A program made the translations under genes and the position numbers. A model generated the notes under the pieces. It made no database searches. It was not told where the DNA came from and saw only the letters and a list, made by a program, of their open reading frames with translations. Source: Lacunisphaera limnophila (lineage in GTDB: Bacteria; Verrucomicrobiota; Verrucomicrobiia; Opitutales; Opitutaceae). From it: DNA of 64,000 nt. The stretch spans positions 2,170,001-2,234,000 of the forward strand of contig NZ_CP016094.1 of the NCBI RefSeq assembly GCF_001746835.1, read 5' to 3'. Positions 1 through 8,849 of the stretch are shown piece after piece (position 1 is the first letter of the stretch; each line of letters starts with the position of its first letter).

Positions 1-247
1 GCTGTCCGCCGGTGGCCTGGCCGGCGATGACGACCACGGCCATGGCCTTGAGGGGCTGCACGGGCATGGGGAGGCCGTAGAGCAGGCCGGAGGCAATCTG
101 GGCGAGGCCAAAGGCGAGGAACACGCCGGAGGGTTCCAGTCCGGTGGCGAGCAGGATGCCGGCGATCAGCGGCAGGTCGGTGCCGATGTCGCCGAAGGCG
201 CCGGCCAGTTCCTGCCGGTCGAAGCGCGGCTTGGTCAGGGCCGGCAT
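1..247 (-). CDS. MOT1-type molybdate transporter, N-terminal part (runs off the window)
   Basis: Only the first 82 residues lie inside the window. Predicted inner-membrane permease that would import molybdate, or possibly sulfate. Visible signatures are AFGDIGTDLPL (residues 17-27) and PMPVQPLKAMA (60-70), which match the short conserved motifs of the MOT1/MfsT molybdate transporter family. Hydrophobic stretches fill about residues 25-58. The ATG ending at 245 is chosen because these motifs then sit near the N-terminus as in the family. The start overlaps the 3' end of mog by 13 bp, so the two are probably co-translated. Molybdate rather than sulfate is inferred from its place behind three cofactor genes and a molybdoenzyme. 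Confidence 0.7.
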   Translation of the reverse strand, partial: MPALTKPRFDRQELAGAFGDIGTDLPLIAGILLATGLEPSGVFLAFGLAQIASGLLYGLPMPVQPLKAMAVVVIAGQATGGQ

Positions 248-753
248 GGCGCCTTGAAAACCTCGTGCACCAGGCCCGGGCGGAAGCCGGCGATGTGGTC
301 GAGGGCCTCGGCGATGGCCGGCACGATGAGCGGCAGGCACTCGCCGATGGCGCGCGGGCGGCCGGGGAGATTGATGATGAGTGAACGGCCGCGCACCCCG
401 GCGGTGGCGCGGGAGAGGATGGCGGTCTTCACCTTCTCGTAGCTGTGCAGCCGCATGACCTCGCCAAAACCGGGCAGCTCCTTCTCGAGGACGGCGCGCG
501 TGGCCTCGGGGGTGATGTCGCGGGCGGAAGGACCGGTGCCGCCGGTGGTGATGATGAGCGGGCAGTGCTCGACGTCGGCAAGGCGGATGAAGGCGGCCTC
601 GAGCTGGGCGCGATCGTCGGGCAGCAGCACGCGGATCCACTCGAGCGGCTCGGTGAAGTGGCTGGCGGTGACGCGCTCGATCTCCGGGCCGCTTTCGTCC
701 GCGTAGGTACCGTTTGCGGCGCGGTCGCTGAGGGTGATGCGGGCGACTTTCAT
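235..753 (-). CDS. mog: Molybdopterin adenylyltransferase (Mog/MoaB family)
   Basis: Activates molybdopterin by adenylylation with ATP before molybdate is inserted by MoeA; cytoplasmic. The 172-residue protein has the MoCF-binding fold signature TTGGTG (69-74) followed by DITPEAT (79-85), the PGFGE motif (94-98) and GVRGRSLIINLPGRP (119-133), which is closer to E. coli MogA than to the shorter MoaB. It sits after moaC in the same direction but separated by 133 bp that are flanked by AT-rich repeats. The repeat ends five bases from the ATG, so no normal Shine-Dalgarno sequence is visible. Annotation is secure at family level. Confidence 0.92.
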   Translation of the reverse strand: MKVARITLSDRAANGTYADESGPEIERVTASHFTEPLEWIRVLLPDDRAQLEAAFIRLADVEHCPLIITTGGTGPSARDITPEATRAVLEKELPGFGEVMRLHSYEKVKTAILSRATAGVRGRSLIINLPGRPRAIGECLPLIVPAIAEALDHIAGFRPGLVHEVFKAPCRP

Positions 754-898
754 CGAAGTAAGAAGTAAGAATTAAGAATTAAGAAGTAAGAAGTAAGAAT
801 TAGGAAAGGCAGCCGGGGCAAAAGGGTGGAGCTGGAATCGAGCCACTGCTAGCTGAGGTCAGGTTCTGGTTCTTCCTTCTTAATTCTTACTTCTTAAT
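754..898. repeat. Inverted AAGAAGTAAGAATTAAG-type repeats flanking the moaC-mog spacer
   Basis: At 757-802 the plus strand carries a run built from GAAGTAA and GAATTAA units. At 873-898 the reverse complement of the same unit appears (CCTTCTTAATTCTTACTTCT). The two arms enclose about 70 bp of ordinary GC-rich sequence. The right arm supplies the last codons and TAA stop of moaC; the left arm touches the mog start. A similar arrangement occurs between nuoI and nuoD near 53.4-53.5 kb. Function unknown. Confidence 0.75.
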
Positions 899-1333
899 TT
901 TCTCCACGACGCGGATGCCGCCGATGGACATGGATTTGTCGACGGCCTTGCACATGTCGTAGAGGGTCAGGGCGGCGACGGAGACGGCGGTAAGGGCTTC
1001 CATCTCCACACCGGTTTTGCCGGTGAGGCGGGTGGTGGCGCGGATGCCGATGCCGTCGTCCGCGACCGTGAATTCGACGTCCACGTGGCTGAGGGTGAGC
1101 GGGTGGCAGAGAGGGATCAGCTGGGCCGTGTTTTTCGCGGCCTGGATGCCGGCGATCTTGGCGACGGTGAGGACGTCGCCCTTGGGCAGGGCCTGGGCGC
1201 GGAGCAGCGCGATGGTCTGGGGAGCGCAGGTCAGTCGGCCCTCGGCGACAGCGACGCGCTGCTGGTCGGGCTTGGCGCCGACATCCACCATGCGGGCGCC
1301 GCCGGCGGGATCGAGATGGGAGAAGTCGGTCAT
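887..1333 (-). CDS. moaC: Cyclic pyranopterin monophosphate synthase MoaC
   Basis: Converts the MoaA product into cyclic pyranopterin monophosphate, the first committed precursor of molybdenum cofactor. The 148-residue protein is typical in length and shows LCHP (75-78), GVEMEALTA (108-116) and DMCKAVDK (126-133), which carry the active-site residues of the family. Its ATG overlaps the moeA stop in an ATGA arrangement, so translation is coupled to moeA. The last codons (KIKK and stop) lie inside an AT-rich repeat arm, suggesting the natural C-terminus was altered slightly when the repeat arrived. No moaA is seen in the window. Confidence 0.95.
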   Translation of the reverse strand: MTDFSHLDPAGGARMVDVGAKPDQQRVAVAEGRLTCAPQTIALLRAQALPKGDVLTVAKIAGIQAAKNTAQLIPLCHPLTLSHVDVEFTVADDGIGIRATTRLTGKTGVEMEALTAVSVAALTLYDMCKAVDKSMSIGGIRVVEKIKK

Positions 1334-2538
1334 CAGCAGGGAATGAACTCCACAGGCCGGGTGGCGTCCAGACCGTTTGCCGGGAGCGGGACGAGGGCGT
1401 TGGCGCCGACGAGGCCGCTGCTGTCGCCGGAGCTGGCGAGCGTCAGCAGGGTGAGGACAGGCTCGCCGTCCACCCAGTCGGCGCGCGCGGGCCAGATGGT
1501 CTGGCGCGCGTCGGGTGGCGGCAAGGGACCGGCGGGCGCGAGGCGGCCCATCCGGCGCGGGGGGGCGGCGTCGAGACCAGTGGTGAGTTTTTGCAGCAAC
1601 GGGGCGACGAAGAGCTGGAAGGTCACCCAGTGGGAAACCGGGTTGCCCGGGAGGGCGAAGGCGAGGCGCTCGCCGCGGCTGGCGAAGACGAGCGGTTTGC
1701 CGGGGCGAAGGTTGATCTGCTGGAAGTGCAGGGCGTAGCCGAGGGCGGTCAGGACCGGGCGGGCGAAATCGTGGTCGCCTACGCTGGCGCCGCCGGAGAT
1801 GAGCAGGACATCGTGGTCGGGCAGGGCGGCGAGCAGGGTTTGGGCGGCGGCGAGGTCGTCGGGCAAGTGGGCGTGGTGCACGAGGTCAGTACCCTGCTGG
1901 GCCAGCAACGCGGCGATGAGCGAGGAGTTGCTGTCCCGGATTTGGGCGCCAGCCGGGGTTTGGTGGGGCGGGACAAGTTCGTTACCGGTGACGATGTGGA
2001 CGGCCCGGGGTCGGCGGGTCACGAGCGGCTGGGTGACGCCGGCGGACGCCAGTGCGGCGAGTTCGGGCGGACCGAGGCGGGCGCCGGCCGCGACCACGAC
2101 GTCGCCAGCGCGGCGGTTTTCGCCGCGGCGCCGGATGAATCTGCCCGCCGGGCCCAGGTTCGTCATCCGAACATGGGCTCCCTCGCGGGTGGTGTCCTCC
2201 TGCTTCACGACGCGATCGGCGCCGGCGGGGACGGGGGCGCCGGTGAAGATGCGGACGCATTCGCCGGGGGCGAGGGTGCCGGTGAAGGCGGCGCCGGCGG
2301 CGGATTCACCGAGGAGGCGGAACGTGACCACGGCGGGGTCGCCCTGGCTCCACGAGGAAGCGTTGACTGCGTAGCCGTCCATGGCGGAGGCGTCGAAGGG
2401 CGGCGAGTCGAGGTCGGCGCGGGCCGGCTCGCGCAGCACGCGGCTGAGGGCGGCGGCCAGCGGGACGCGCTCGGTCCCAAGCCGCGGAGCACGGGCGAGG
2501 ACTTCGTGCAGGGCGGCGGGGACCGGAATCAGCTCCAT
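1333..2538 (-). CDS. moeA: Molybdopterin molybdotransferase MoeA
   Basis: Inserts molybdate into adenylylated molybdopterin and releases AMP. The 401-residue protein carries PPFDASAMDGYAV (46-58), FTGAPVPAGAD (98-108), the MoCF motif SGGASVGDHDF (248-258) and LPGNPVS (296-302), all standard for MoeA; domain order and length fit the family. The start lies 10 bp inside the 3' end of the molybdoenzyme large-subunit gene, and the stop overlaps moaC by ATGA, so this is one tight operon. Its coupling to a Mo hydroxylase suggests that the cofactor genes are expressed with the enzyme they serve. Confidence 0.95.
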   Translation of the reverse strand: MELIPVPAALHEVLARAPRLGTERVPLAAALSRVLREPARADLDSPPFDASAMDGYAVNASSWSQGDPAVVTFRLLGESAAGAAFTGTLAPGECVRIFTGAPVPAGADRVVKQEDTTREGAHVRMTNLGPAGRFIRRRGENRRAGDVVVAAGARLGPPELAALASAGVTQPLVTRRPRAVHIVTGNELVPPHQTPAGAQIRDSNSSLIAALLAQQGTDLVHHAHLPDDLAAAQTLLAALPDHDVLLISGGASVGDHDFARPVLTALGYALHFQQINLRPGKPLVFASRGERLAFALPGNPVSHWVTFQLFVAPLLQKLTTGLDAAPPRRMGRLAPAGPLPPPDARQTIWPARADWVDGEPVLTLLTLASSGDSSGLVGANALVPLPANGLDATRPVEFIPC

Positions 2539-4811
2539 GCCAGGTCGGTGCGGAGGATCGGCAGGCGACGGATGCGTTTGCCGGTGGCGGCGAAGAGCGC
2601 GTTGCAGACCGCCGGGGGCAGCGGGGGCAGGGCGGGCTCGCCGAGGCCGGTGGGCGGATTGTCACTCTGGTGGAAGTGGATCTCGATCTTGGGCGTGGCG
2701 TTGATGCGGAGCATCGGGTAGTCGTGGAAGTTGCTCTGCACGACGGCGCCGCTGTCGAGGGTGAGTTCCTGCAGCCACGCGCCGCTGAGGCCGTCGATGA
2801 TCGAGCCCTGGACCTGGTTCTCGGCCCCGCTCGGGTTGATGATCGGACCGACGTCGACGGCGACGACCACGCGGTCGACGGTGAGCGCACCATCGGGGGT
2901 GACGGTGACTTCGGCGACCTCGGCGACGTAGCCGGCGTGGCTGAAGTGGAAGGCGATGCCCTGGCCGGAGCCCTTGGGCAGGGTCTTGCCCCAGCGGGCC
3001 TTCTCGGCGACGAGCCGGAGGACGCCCTTCATGCGGGCGATGTCGTAGGGGGGTTCCCACATACCGTTGCCGGGGAGCACCTGGTCCGCGCCGAGCAGGT
3101 CGAGGCGGAAGGCCAGGGGATCCCGGCCGGCGGCATGGGCGAGCTCGTCGATGAAACTCTGGAACACGAAGGCCAGGCCGTTGCTGCCAGGCGCGCGGAG
3201 CCAGCTCGTGGGGACGTTGGTGTTGATGATGGAGCGGGCGAGCCGGTAGTTCGTCAGGAAGCGAGCGGGCAGTTCGTTGTTGCTCAGCTCGGCGGCGCGG
3301 GATGGCTCGGTGTCGCTGTTGAGGCCGACAGTGACGAAGTGGTTTTGCCAGGCGCTGATGTGGCCCGCGTCGTCGACCGCGCCCTTGAGGAAGTGCCAGC
3401 CGGGCGGGCGGTACTGGCCGTGCCGGGTGTCGTCCTCGCGGGTCCAGGTGAGTTTCACGGGCTTGCCGACGCGCATGGCGATGACGGCGACCTCGGCGAC
3501 GAAGTCGTTGGTCAGGCGCCGGCCGAAGCCGCCGCCGATGCGGGTGAAGCGAAGTTTGACCTTCTCCTTGGCCAGGCCGGCGGCCTTGGCGGCGACGCCC
3601 TGGGCGTCGTCCGGCGTCTGCGTGGGCGCGAGGACCTCGAGACCGCCGTCGGCGGTCGGGATGGCCAGGGCGTTCATCGGCTCCAGCGTGGCGTGGTGGA
3701 GGTAGGGATAATGATAGACGGCCTCGACAGTTTTGCCGGCGGCGGCGAAAACCGCGGCGGGGTCGCCGTCCTTGCGCATTTCCTGCCCGGCGGTGGCGCC
3801 GAGGCGGGCGGCGGTCTCCTCGTAGGCGGCGGAGCTCTGGGTGGCGCCGGGACCCTCGTCCCATTCAACATCGAGCAGCTGGCGCGCCTTGAACGTGGTC
3901 CAGGTCGAGTTGCCGACGATGGCGACGCCGGGCAGGAGGCCGTAATAATCGTTGGTGCCCTCGACGATGAAGGCGTCGAGCACGCCGGGGAGGCGCTTCA
4001 GGCGGTCGAGGTTGGCGGAGACGGGTTTGCCGCCGAAGACGGGGCATTTCACGTAGACGGCGTAGACCATGCCCGGGACCTGCTGGTCGATGCCGAAGAG
4101 CGGCTGGCCGGTGACGATGGCGGGGTTATCGACGCCGCCGACGCGGTTGCCGATCAGCTTGTTTTCCTTCGGGCGCTTGAGGATGACGGATTTCTCGTCG
4201 GGCAGGGGCATCGACGCGGCCTTGGTGGCGAGGTCGCCGAAGCCGAGGACACGGCCGGTGGGGCGGTGGACGATGGTGCTGTTTTCGGCCTCGCACTCGG
4301 CGGCGGGCACGCCCCAGGTGTCGGCGGCGGCCTGGACGAGCACGGTGCGCGCGACGGCACCGGCGCGGCGGAGGGTCTGGTAATTCATCGGCACCGACAT
4401 GCTGCCGCCGGCGAACTGCGCGCCGAGCTGCGGGTCGAGGCCGCCGTACTCGATGGTCACCTTCTTGAAGTCGGCGCCGAGTTCCTCCGCGAGGATCATG
4501 GGCAGGGCGGTCTTCACGCCCTGGCCGGCGTCGGGGTTTTTGGCGACGAGGATCACGATGCCGTCGGGCGTGATCTTGATGAAAGGGTTGGGCGTGAAGG
4601 CGCGCGCCGTGTTGTCGAGCCCGGGGGCCTGGGCGAGGAGGGTGCCGGGCAGGGCCCAGCTGAGGGCGAAGCCGCCGCCGGCGAGGGCGGAGAGGCGGAA
4701 AAAGTCGCGCCGGTTGAGATCCTGCGGAATCGTTTGGGGCGCGAGGTCGGGGTGCGCGGCCGCGTTCTGGCGGTCATAGGCCGCGGTGAGCGGGTGGATT
4801 TGCGGCTTCAT
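2529..4811 (-). CDS. Mo hydroxylase large subunit (isoquinoline 1-oxidoreductase/aldehyde oxidase type), Tat-exported
   Basis: Catalytic molybdopterin subunit (760 residues) of a xanthine-oxidase-family enzyme of the IorB/aldehyde dehydrogenase branch. A twin-arginine signal NRRDFFRL (33-40) followed by a hydrophobic run ending near LLAQA (58-62) predicts folded export to the periplasm. GIAFHFSH and, near the C-terminus, [12 protein letters not shown] carry family motifs; the Glu of GEP is the expected catalytic base. The open frame extends about 600 bp upstream but that part overlaps the 2Fe-2S gene out of frame. The ATG at 4811, which overlaps the small-subunit stop as ATGA and gives a correctly placed Tat signal, is therefore used. 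Substrate (aldehyde or N-heterocycle) cannot be told from sequence. Confidence 0.88.
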   Translation of the reverse strand: MKPQIHPLTAAYDRQNAAAHPDLAPQTIPQDLNRRDFFRLSALAGGGFALSWALPGTLLAQAPGLDNTARAFTPNPFIKITPDGIVILVAKNPDAGQGVKTALPMILAEELGADFKKVTIEYGGLDPQLGAQFAGGSMSVPMNYQTLRRAGAVARTVLVQAAADTWGVPAAECEAENSTIVHRPTGRVLGFGDLATKAASMPLPDEKSVILKRPKENKLIGNRVGGVDNPAIVTGQPLFGIDQQVPGMVYAVYVKCPVFGGKPVSANLDRLKRLPGVLDAFIVEGTNDYYGLLPGVAIVGNSTWTTFKARQLLDVEWDEGPGATQSSAAYEETAARLGATAGQEMRKDGDPAAVFAAAGKTVEAVYHYPYLHHATLEPMNALAIPTADGGLEVLAPTQTPDDAQGVAAKAAGLAKEKVKLRFTRIGGGFGRRLTNDFVAEVAVIAMRVGKPVKLTWTREDDTRHGQYRPPGWHFLKGAVDDAGHISAWQNHFVTVGLNSDTEPSRAAELSNNELPARFLTNYRLARSIINTNVPTSWLRAPGSNGLAFVFQSFIDELAHAAGRDPLAFRLDLLGADQVLPGNGMWEPPYDIARMKGVLRLVAEKARWGKTLPKGSGQGIAFHFSHAGYVAEVAEVTVTPDGALTVDRVVVAVDVGPIINPSGAENQVQGSIIDGLSGAWLQELTLDSGAVVQSNFHDYPMLRINATPKIEIHFHQSDNPPTGLGEPALPPLPPAVCNALFAATGKRIRRLPILRTDLAWS

Positions 4812-5284
4812 GACACACCTCCTTTGGCCGCCATGAGGGCGGCGTCCTTGATGGCGGCGCGGATGCGGACGTAGGTACCGCAGCGGCAGAGGTTGCCGGC
4901 CATGGCGGCGTCGATTTCGGGGTCGGTGGGCGCGGGCGTCTGCTTGAGGAGAGCGGCGGCGCTCATGATCTGGCCGGACTGGCAATAGCCGCACTGGGGG
5001 ACGTCGTGGTCGCACCAGGCTTTTTGCAAGGGGTGCGCCCCGGCGGGGTCGAGCCCCTCGATCGTGGTGACGGGGGTGTTGCCGATGGCGGAGACGGGGA
5101 GCTGGCAGGAGCGGACCGGCGCGCCGTTGAGGTGGACGGTGCACGCGCCGCACAGGCCCATGCCGCAGCCGTACTTGGTGCCGAGGAGGTTGAGCGTGTC
5201 GCGCAGGACCCACAGCAGGGGGGTGTCGGCCGCTACATCGACCGAACGGGACTGGCCGTTGATTTTGAGATGGTAGAGTGGCAT
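4808..5284 (-). CDS. Mo hydroxylase [2Fe-2S] subunit (IorA/CoxS type)
   Basis: Electron-transfer subunit of the periplasmic Mo hydroxylase encoded next to it. The 158-residue protein has the plant-type ferredoxin cysteines C40, C45, C48 and C60 (in [12 protein letters not shown]), and the second cluster cysteines C98, C101, C133 and C135 (CGYCQSGQ and CRCGTY). It has no signal peptide, as usual for subunits that are co-exported with a Tat-bearing partner. First gene of the operon; its TGA overlaps the next ATG. A c-type cytochrome partner, common in this family, is not present here. Confidence 0.93.
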   Translation of the reverse strand: MPLYHLKINGQSRSVDVAADTPLLWVLRDTLNLLGTKYGCGMGLCGACTVHLNGAPVRSCQLPVSAIGNTPVTTIEGLDPAGAHPLQKAWCDHDVPQCGYCQSGQIMSAAALLKQTPAPTDPEIDAAMAGNLCRCGTYVRIRAAIKDAALMAAKGGVS

Positions 5285-5301
5285 GGCGTGGAAGAAACCT
5301 G

Positions 5302-5907
5302 TTAACGGGGTTGGAGGGAGCAGCGGGCAAACCAGTATTCCTGACCGATGGCGGTGCCCAGATTGGTGAAGCTGATGCGGGCGTCAGTATCATCCCAGGC
5401 GCCGGTGAAGGGAAACTCAAATTGGCGCCACTCCGGGGTGAGCTCGAATTTGGCCTGAGTGGCGTGGTCCCACGGGGCGTGGTTTTGCATGCAAGTCACG
5501 TTGATCGCGCCGGCATTTTTAGCCCGGGCCCAGAAGGTCAGCACGTAGGGACGGCCCTGCGTGATCGAGATACGTTTTTGCGACCACTGCAGGCGCCAGG
5601 ACTGGTCGCTGACGGACAAGACCTCGAATCTCAGGGCCGGGTGGCCAGCCGGCCCGTCCGGGACGACATCGATCCGGGCGGTGGCGCCGTTGGCCTGTTC
5701 GGATTCCCAGTGCGTCAGGCCGGCGGAGAAGTCACCGTTGTGCAGCATCTCGGCAACCGCCGTGACAGGGTCAGCGGCCCGGGCCGGGCAGAAGAATCCA
5801 CCGAGCAAGGCGGTGGCCATCAACAGGGTGATCACGCCCCGTGAGCGAAAGGGCTGGTTTGGGCGTTGTTGCGAGTTCGCGGCGAGGGAGGGAGACAGGG
5901 AGCGCAT
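5302..5907 (-). CDS. Secreted protein with a carbohydrate-binding-like (CBM4/9-type) domain
   Basis: A 201-residue protein with a hydrophobic signal segment (about residues 26-44, ending in ARA) followed by one beta-sandwich domain. The pattern [16 protein letters not shown] at its start, then [10 protein letters not shown] and WRQFEFPF, is typical of the CBM_4_9 / galactose-binding-like fold that binds carbohydrate or stabilises an attached enzyme. No catalytic domain is attached, so it could be a stand-alone binding protein. It ends 17 bp before the Mo hydroxylase operon but has a 134-bp leader of its own containing a palindrome, so it may form a separate unit. Ligand unknown. Confidence 0.7.
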   Translation of the reverse strand: MRSLSPSLAANSQQRPNQPFRSRGVITLLMATALLGGFFCPARAADPVTAVAEMLHNGDFSAGLTHWESEQANGATARIDVVPDGPAGHPALRFEVLSVSDQSWRLQWSQKRISITQGRPYVLTFWARAKNAGAINVTCMQNHAPWDHATQAKFELTPEWRQFEFPFTGAWDDTDARISFTNLGTAIGQEYWFARCSLQPR

Positions 5908-5968
5908 GGAGGATCGGCCTTATTGCCTGGGCAGGTTGATGGGTGGGGCAGGGACGCGATTCTCAGGT

Positions 5969-5984
5969 CCCGATAACGATCGGG
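5969..5984. promoter_or_regulatory. Palindrome upstream of the secreted binding protein, possible operator
   Basis: CCCGAT-AACG-ATCGGG is a perfect 6-bp inverted repeat with a 4-base spacer, about 60 bp before the start of the minus-strand gene and inside the only non-coding gap nearby. Position and symmetry fit a repressor site or a small hairpin; no regulator can be assigned. Confidence 0.3.
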
Positions 5985-6041
5985 ATGATAATCGCAAATT
6001 CTGGATTGTGACAGTTGTGCCAGCACATTTTCGGGGGCGGA

Positions 6042-6773
6042 TTACCGGCGCCCGGCCTTGGTCAGGGCCGCTTCGATCGTCAGGCCGGCGTAGTCCTGGG
6101 CACAGAAGAAGCGACCGCTGATCCCATCATCGAGCAAGGCGGGGACCAGCGCACCGGGCAGGCAGGTGGCCGGGTCGTTCGGCGCGCGCGGGCCACCCAG
6201 GTCGGTGCGGAGCCAGCCCGGGTCGAGCAGGTTCATCTGGACGCCGGTGCCGGCCAGCTTGGGGACGAAGTCGCGGACGAACTTGTCGACGGCGGCCTTG
6301 GAGATCGAGTAGGCGCAGAGTTCCGGCTGCTCCTTGATGCCCGAGGTCAGGTTGACCACGCGTCCCCAACGGCGGGAGAGCATCGGCGGCATAAGGCGGT
6401 AGCAGATCCGGGCGAGGCTGATGACGTTCACCTCGAAGCTGGTGCGGAAGTCCTCGGCCGTGACTTCCCAGGTGTTTTCCCGGTAGGGCGTCATGATGGC
6501 GGCGTTGTTGTAGACGATGTCGATGGCGCCGGCCTGTTCCAACGCGGCGTCGAGCAGGTCGTCCACCGCGCGCTGGTCGGAGAGTTCGCCGGCGACGGTC
6601 ACCACCTTGACACCGGTCTGCGCGAGGCGGGCGGCGAGATCGCGGGTGTGGTCGAGCCGGCGGCTATGCAGGACGACGTTGGAGCCGAGCTGGGCGAGGG
6701 CGGTGCTGAGGTGGGCGCCCACGCCCCGGCTGGCGCCGGTGACGAGGGACCATTTTCCGTGGAGGGAGGGCAT
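6042..6773 (-). CDS. Short-chain dehydrogenase/reductase
   Basis: NAD(P)-dependent oxidoreductase of 243 residues. The dinucleotide motif TGASRGVG (12-19), the NNAA motif (89-92) and the catalytic Ser144, Tyr155 and Lys159 (YSISK) are all intact, so it should be active. Substrate is not predictable. It lies fourth in a minus-strand cluster behind a hydroxyacid dehydrogenase, an MFS transporter and a DUF1349 protein with gaps of about 13-30 bp, which suggests a role in catabolism of the compound taken up by that transporter. Confidence 0.88.
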   Translation of the reverse strand: MPSLHGKWSLVTGASRGVGAHLSTALAQLGSNVVLHSRRLDHTRDLAARLAQTGVKVVTVAGELSDQRAVDDLLDAALEQAGAIDIVYNNAAIMTPYRENTWEVTAEDFRTSFEVNVISLARICYRLMPPMLSRRWGRVVNLTSGIKEQPELCAYSISKAAVDKFVRDFVPKLAGTGVQMNLLDPGWLRTDLGGPRAPNDPATCLPGALVPALLDDGISGRFFCAQDYAGLTIEAALTKAGRR

Positions 6774-6803
6774 GGCTGGGATGGGTTGGGATTGGGTGGC
6801 CGG

Positions 6804-7415
6804 TCAAGTTGGGTCGGCGAGAGTCAAGGGGTCGAAGGTGGCGCGGACAGTCTGCTCCGGGTGGTGCGAGGTGACCGCGAGACCAAGGTAGGCCTGCGTC
6901 GGCAGCTCCTGCTGGTGAACGCAAAAGGTCCGCCAGGCCCGGCCGTCGGAGCTGGCCAGGGCGGTGAAGGTCGCGCCCGCGCGGACCAGCTTGAGCCACA
7001 CGTGGGGGAAGTGCACCGGGAAATCGGGCTGCGGGGGCAGGGGCTGCGGGGGGTAGATCCCGGCGCAGGGGCCGTCGGTCTCGGCGCGGGACTGGAACTC
7101 GAGGCCACCATTATTGCGGTTGCGCGGCTGGTTGTCGCCGAAGCTGAGCAGCATCACGTGAGCGGAGCCCTCCGCGAGCGAGGCGCGCAGCATGAGGCCG
7201 GCCTTCGTGTAGACGTCGGCCATGGAGAGGGCGTGGATCCGGACGCTGGCCTCGAAGTTGCCGTCGACCGGGGTGAACGCGAAGTGGCACTCGTCGCGGT
7301 GACCCCAGATATCCGCGCCGCCGGCCTCGAGCTCGAGGCCCGTGGCGGTGCGGGTGGTGCGGCCGCCGCGAAGCGGGGAGCCCAGGTCGATGCCGTGCAG
7401 GAGGGGTTGGCGCAT
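6804..7415 (-). CDS. DUF1349 (concanavalin-like) protein
   Basis: A 203-residue protein without a signal peptide that matches the DUF1349 pattern: an N-terminal DIWGHRDECHFAF, then DGNFEASVRIHAL, AGLMLRAS, HVMLLSF and WLKLVRAGATFTALASSDG. This fold is a concanavalin-A-like beta sandwich found in many carbohydrate-related clusters. Biochemical role is not established. It is cytoplasmic by prediction and located between the MFS transporter and the SDR gene, with 26 and 30 bp spacing, so it is probably co-transcribed with them. Confidence 0.78.
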   Translation of the reverse strand: MRQPLLHGIDLGSPLRGGRTTRTATGLELEAGGADIWGHRDECHFAFTPVDGNFEASVRIHALSMADVYTKAGLMLRASLAEGSAHVMLLSFGDNQPRNRNNGGLEFQSRAETDGPCAGIYPPQPLPPQPDFPVHFPHVWLKLVRAGATFTALASSDGRAWRTFCVHQQELPTQAYLGLAVTSHHPEQTVRATFDPLTLADPT

Positions 7416-7441
7416 AGAGGGGGAGTGGGTCTTGGAGAAGA

Positions 7442-8836
7442 TCAGGCGGGCGCCTCATAGCCGGCCTGGCCGCCGAGCCGGTGCCAGCGGTAGAGGACGG
7501 CGCCGCCGATGCCGAGGGCCGCCAGGGCGATACCGCTGCCCACGAGGAAGACATAACGGTAGTCGTTGCCCAGGCCGTCGAGGAGCCCGCCGAGAGCCGG
7601 CCCGAGCGTCATGTTGCACAATGCGGCGACCAGCCCGCCGGCACCCGCGTACTGGGCGAACTTGAGCTTCGGGTAGAGCATCTGCGCGACGGCGGCCGCG
7701 CCGGTGAAGAAGCACCCGGACAGGACGCCGTGGGCGAGGAACATGTGGCCGAAGGAGTCGGCGTCGTGAATGTAGAAGAATGCCACCAGCATGAACACGG
7801 CGTAGAGGAGCAGCGCCGCGAGCCCGACCCGCAGCGCGTGGAAGCGGTCCGCCAGCCAGCCCAAGGGAAAGGCGAGGGTGAAGGAGCAGATGTAGGTCAC
7901 CACGAGGTAGCGCCCGTAGGTTTCCATCGAGAGCTGGTAGCCCTTGGCGGCGTAGAGCCCGAAGGTGTTCACCGGCATGAACGCGAGGTTGGCCAGGGCA
8001 AGGAAGACGAAGACGAGCAGGTAGTACGGCTTGGTGAAGCAATCGCGGAAGTACTCGCGGACGGCATTGAGCGCGGGCGACGAGGAGTGCGCCGGGACCG
8101 GGGCCGGCGGCGGGTAGGAGCCTTCCTTCACACCGAGGCACATCACGACAAAGCCGATGCCGTAGAGCACGCCGATGGAGGCCAGGATGAGCGTGTAGTT
8201 TTCCTCGGCGTGGCCGATGATCTTGTAGTTGAACAGCACGCCGGCGATGAGGCCCGCGGCGCGGAACATCGCGAAGAAGCGGCCCAGCAACTCGCGCGGC
8301 ACCACGTCGTTCATCAGGGCATTGAACACCGCGTTCATCACGATCACGCCGATCTCGAAGATCGTCCAGCAGAGGCCCATCACCACCAGCACCGCCCAGC
8401 GGCTGCCGGCGGGGTCCCCGCCAAACCAGCCGTGCAGGGTCGCGCCGATCGTGGGACTGAAGGCCAGGCCGATCATCGCCAGCGCGACGAACGGCGCCGG
8501 CACGACCAGGAACGGGATGCGGCGGCCCCAGCGCGAGCGGTGGTTGTCGCTCCAGTAGCTGACCACGGGACCCACCACCAGGAGCACCGCCCCCGGGATG
8601 GTGAGCAGGAACAGCCCGGTGATCATGTCCGATGCCCCGAATTTTTTCAGCATCAGCTGCGTGACGGGGGCGGCGGAGCGTTCGCGCATCCAGTAGGCGA
8701 AGTCGCCGAGCAGGAGGTAAAGCGCCAGCACCACCAGCGCGGATGAGGTGTAGGTCAATGTCCCGGCGGTCCAGACCCGTCCGGCAGGGCGGGCGGGGGC
8801 CGGGATCGGTTTGGCCGGGAGCGGTTGATCGGGCAT
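7442..8836 (-). CDS. MFS transporter, probably for a sugar or sugar acid
   Basis: Integral membrane protein of 464 residues with about 12 hydrophobic segments, a central polar loop near residues 215-235 (rich in Pro/Ser), and the loop motif SDNHRSRWGRRIPFL, characteristic of the glycoside-pentoside-hexuronide type branch of MFS carriers. The open frame runs further upstream, but the ATG at 8836 puts the first helix at the normal distance, leaves a 13-bp gap to the preceding gene and avoids a low-complexity Pro/Arg extension. The partner genes (2-hydroxyacid dehydrogenase, SDR) suggest an organic acid or uronate-derived substrate; this is inference. Confidence 0.85.
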   Translation of the reverse strand: MPDQPLPAKPIPAPARPAGRVWTAGTLTYTSSALVVLALYLLLGDFAYWMRERSAAPVTQLMLKKFGASDMITGLFLLTIPGAVLLVVGPVVSYWSDNHRSRWGRRIPFLVVPAPFVALAMIGLAFSPTIGATLHGWFGGDPAGSRWAVLVVMGLCWTIFEIGVIVMNAVFNALMNDVVPRELLGRFFAMFRAAGLIAGVLFNYKIIGHAEENYTLILASIGVLYGIGFVVMCLGVKEGSYPPPAPVPAHSSSPALNAVREYFRDCFTKPYYLLVFVFLALANLAFMPVNTFGLYAAKGYQLSMETYGRYLVVTYICSFTLAFPLGWLADRFHALRVGLAALLLYAVFMLVAFFYIHDADSFGHMFLAHGVLSGCFFTGAAAVAQMLYPKLKFAQYAGAGGLVAALCNMTLGPALGGLLDGLGNDYRYVFLVGSGIALAALGIGGAVLYRWHRLGGQAGYEAPA

Positions 8837-8849
8837 GGGAGGTGGTGGG

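Noticed and set aside
2670-4874. Very long plus-strand open frame antisense to the Mo hydroxylase gene
   Set aside because: Gly/Ala/Val/Glu-rich shadow of a high-GC gene; the minus strand has a full set of family motifs.
4812-5420. N-terminal extension of the Mo hydroxylase large subunit upstream of 4811
   Set aside because: It is the 2Fe-2S subunit gene read in another frame (Arg/Pro/His-rich); the Tat signal marks the true start.
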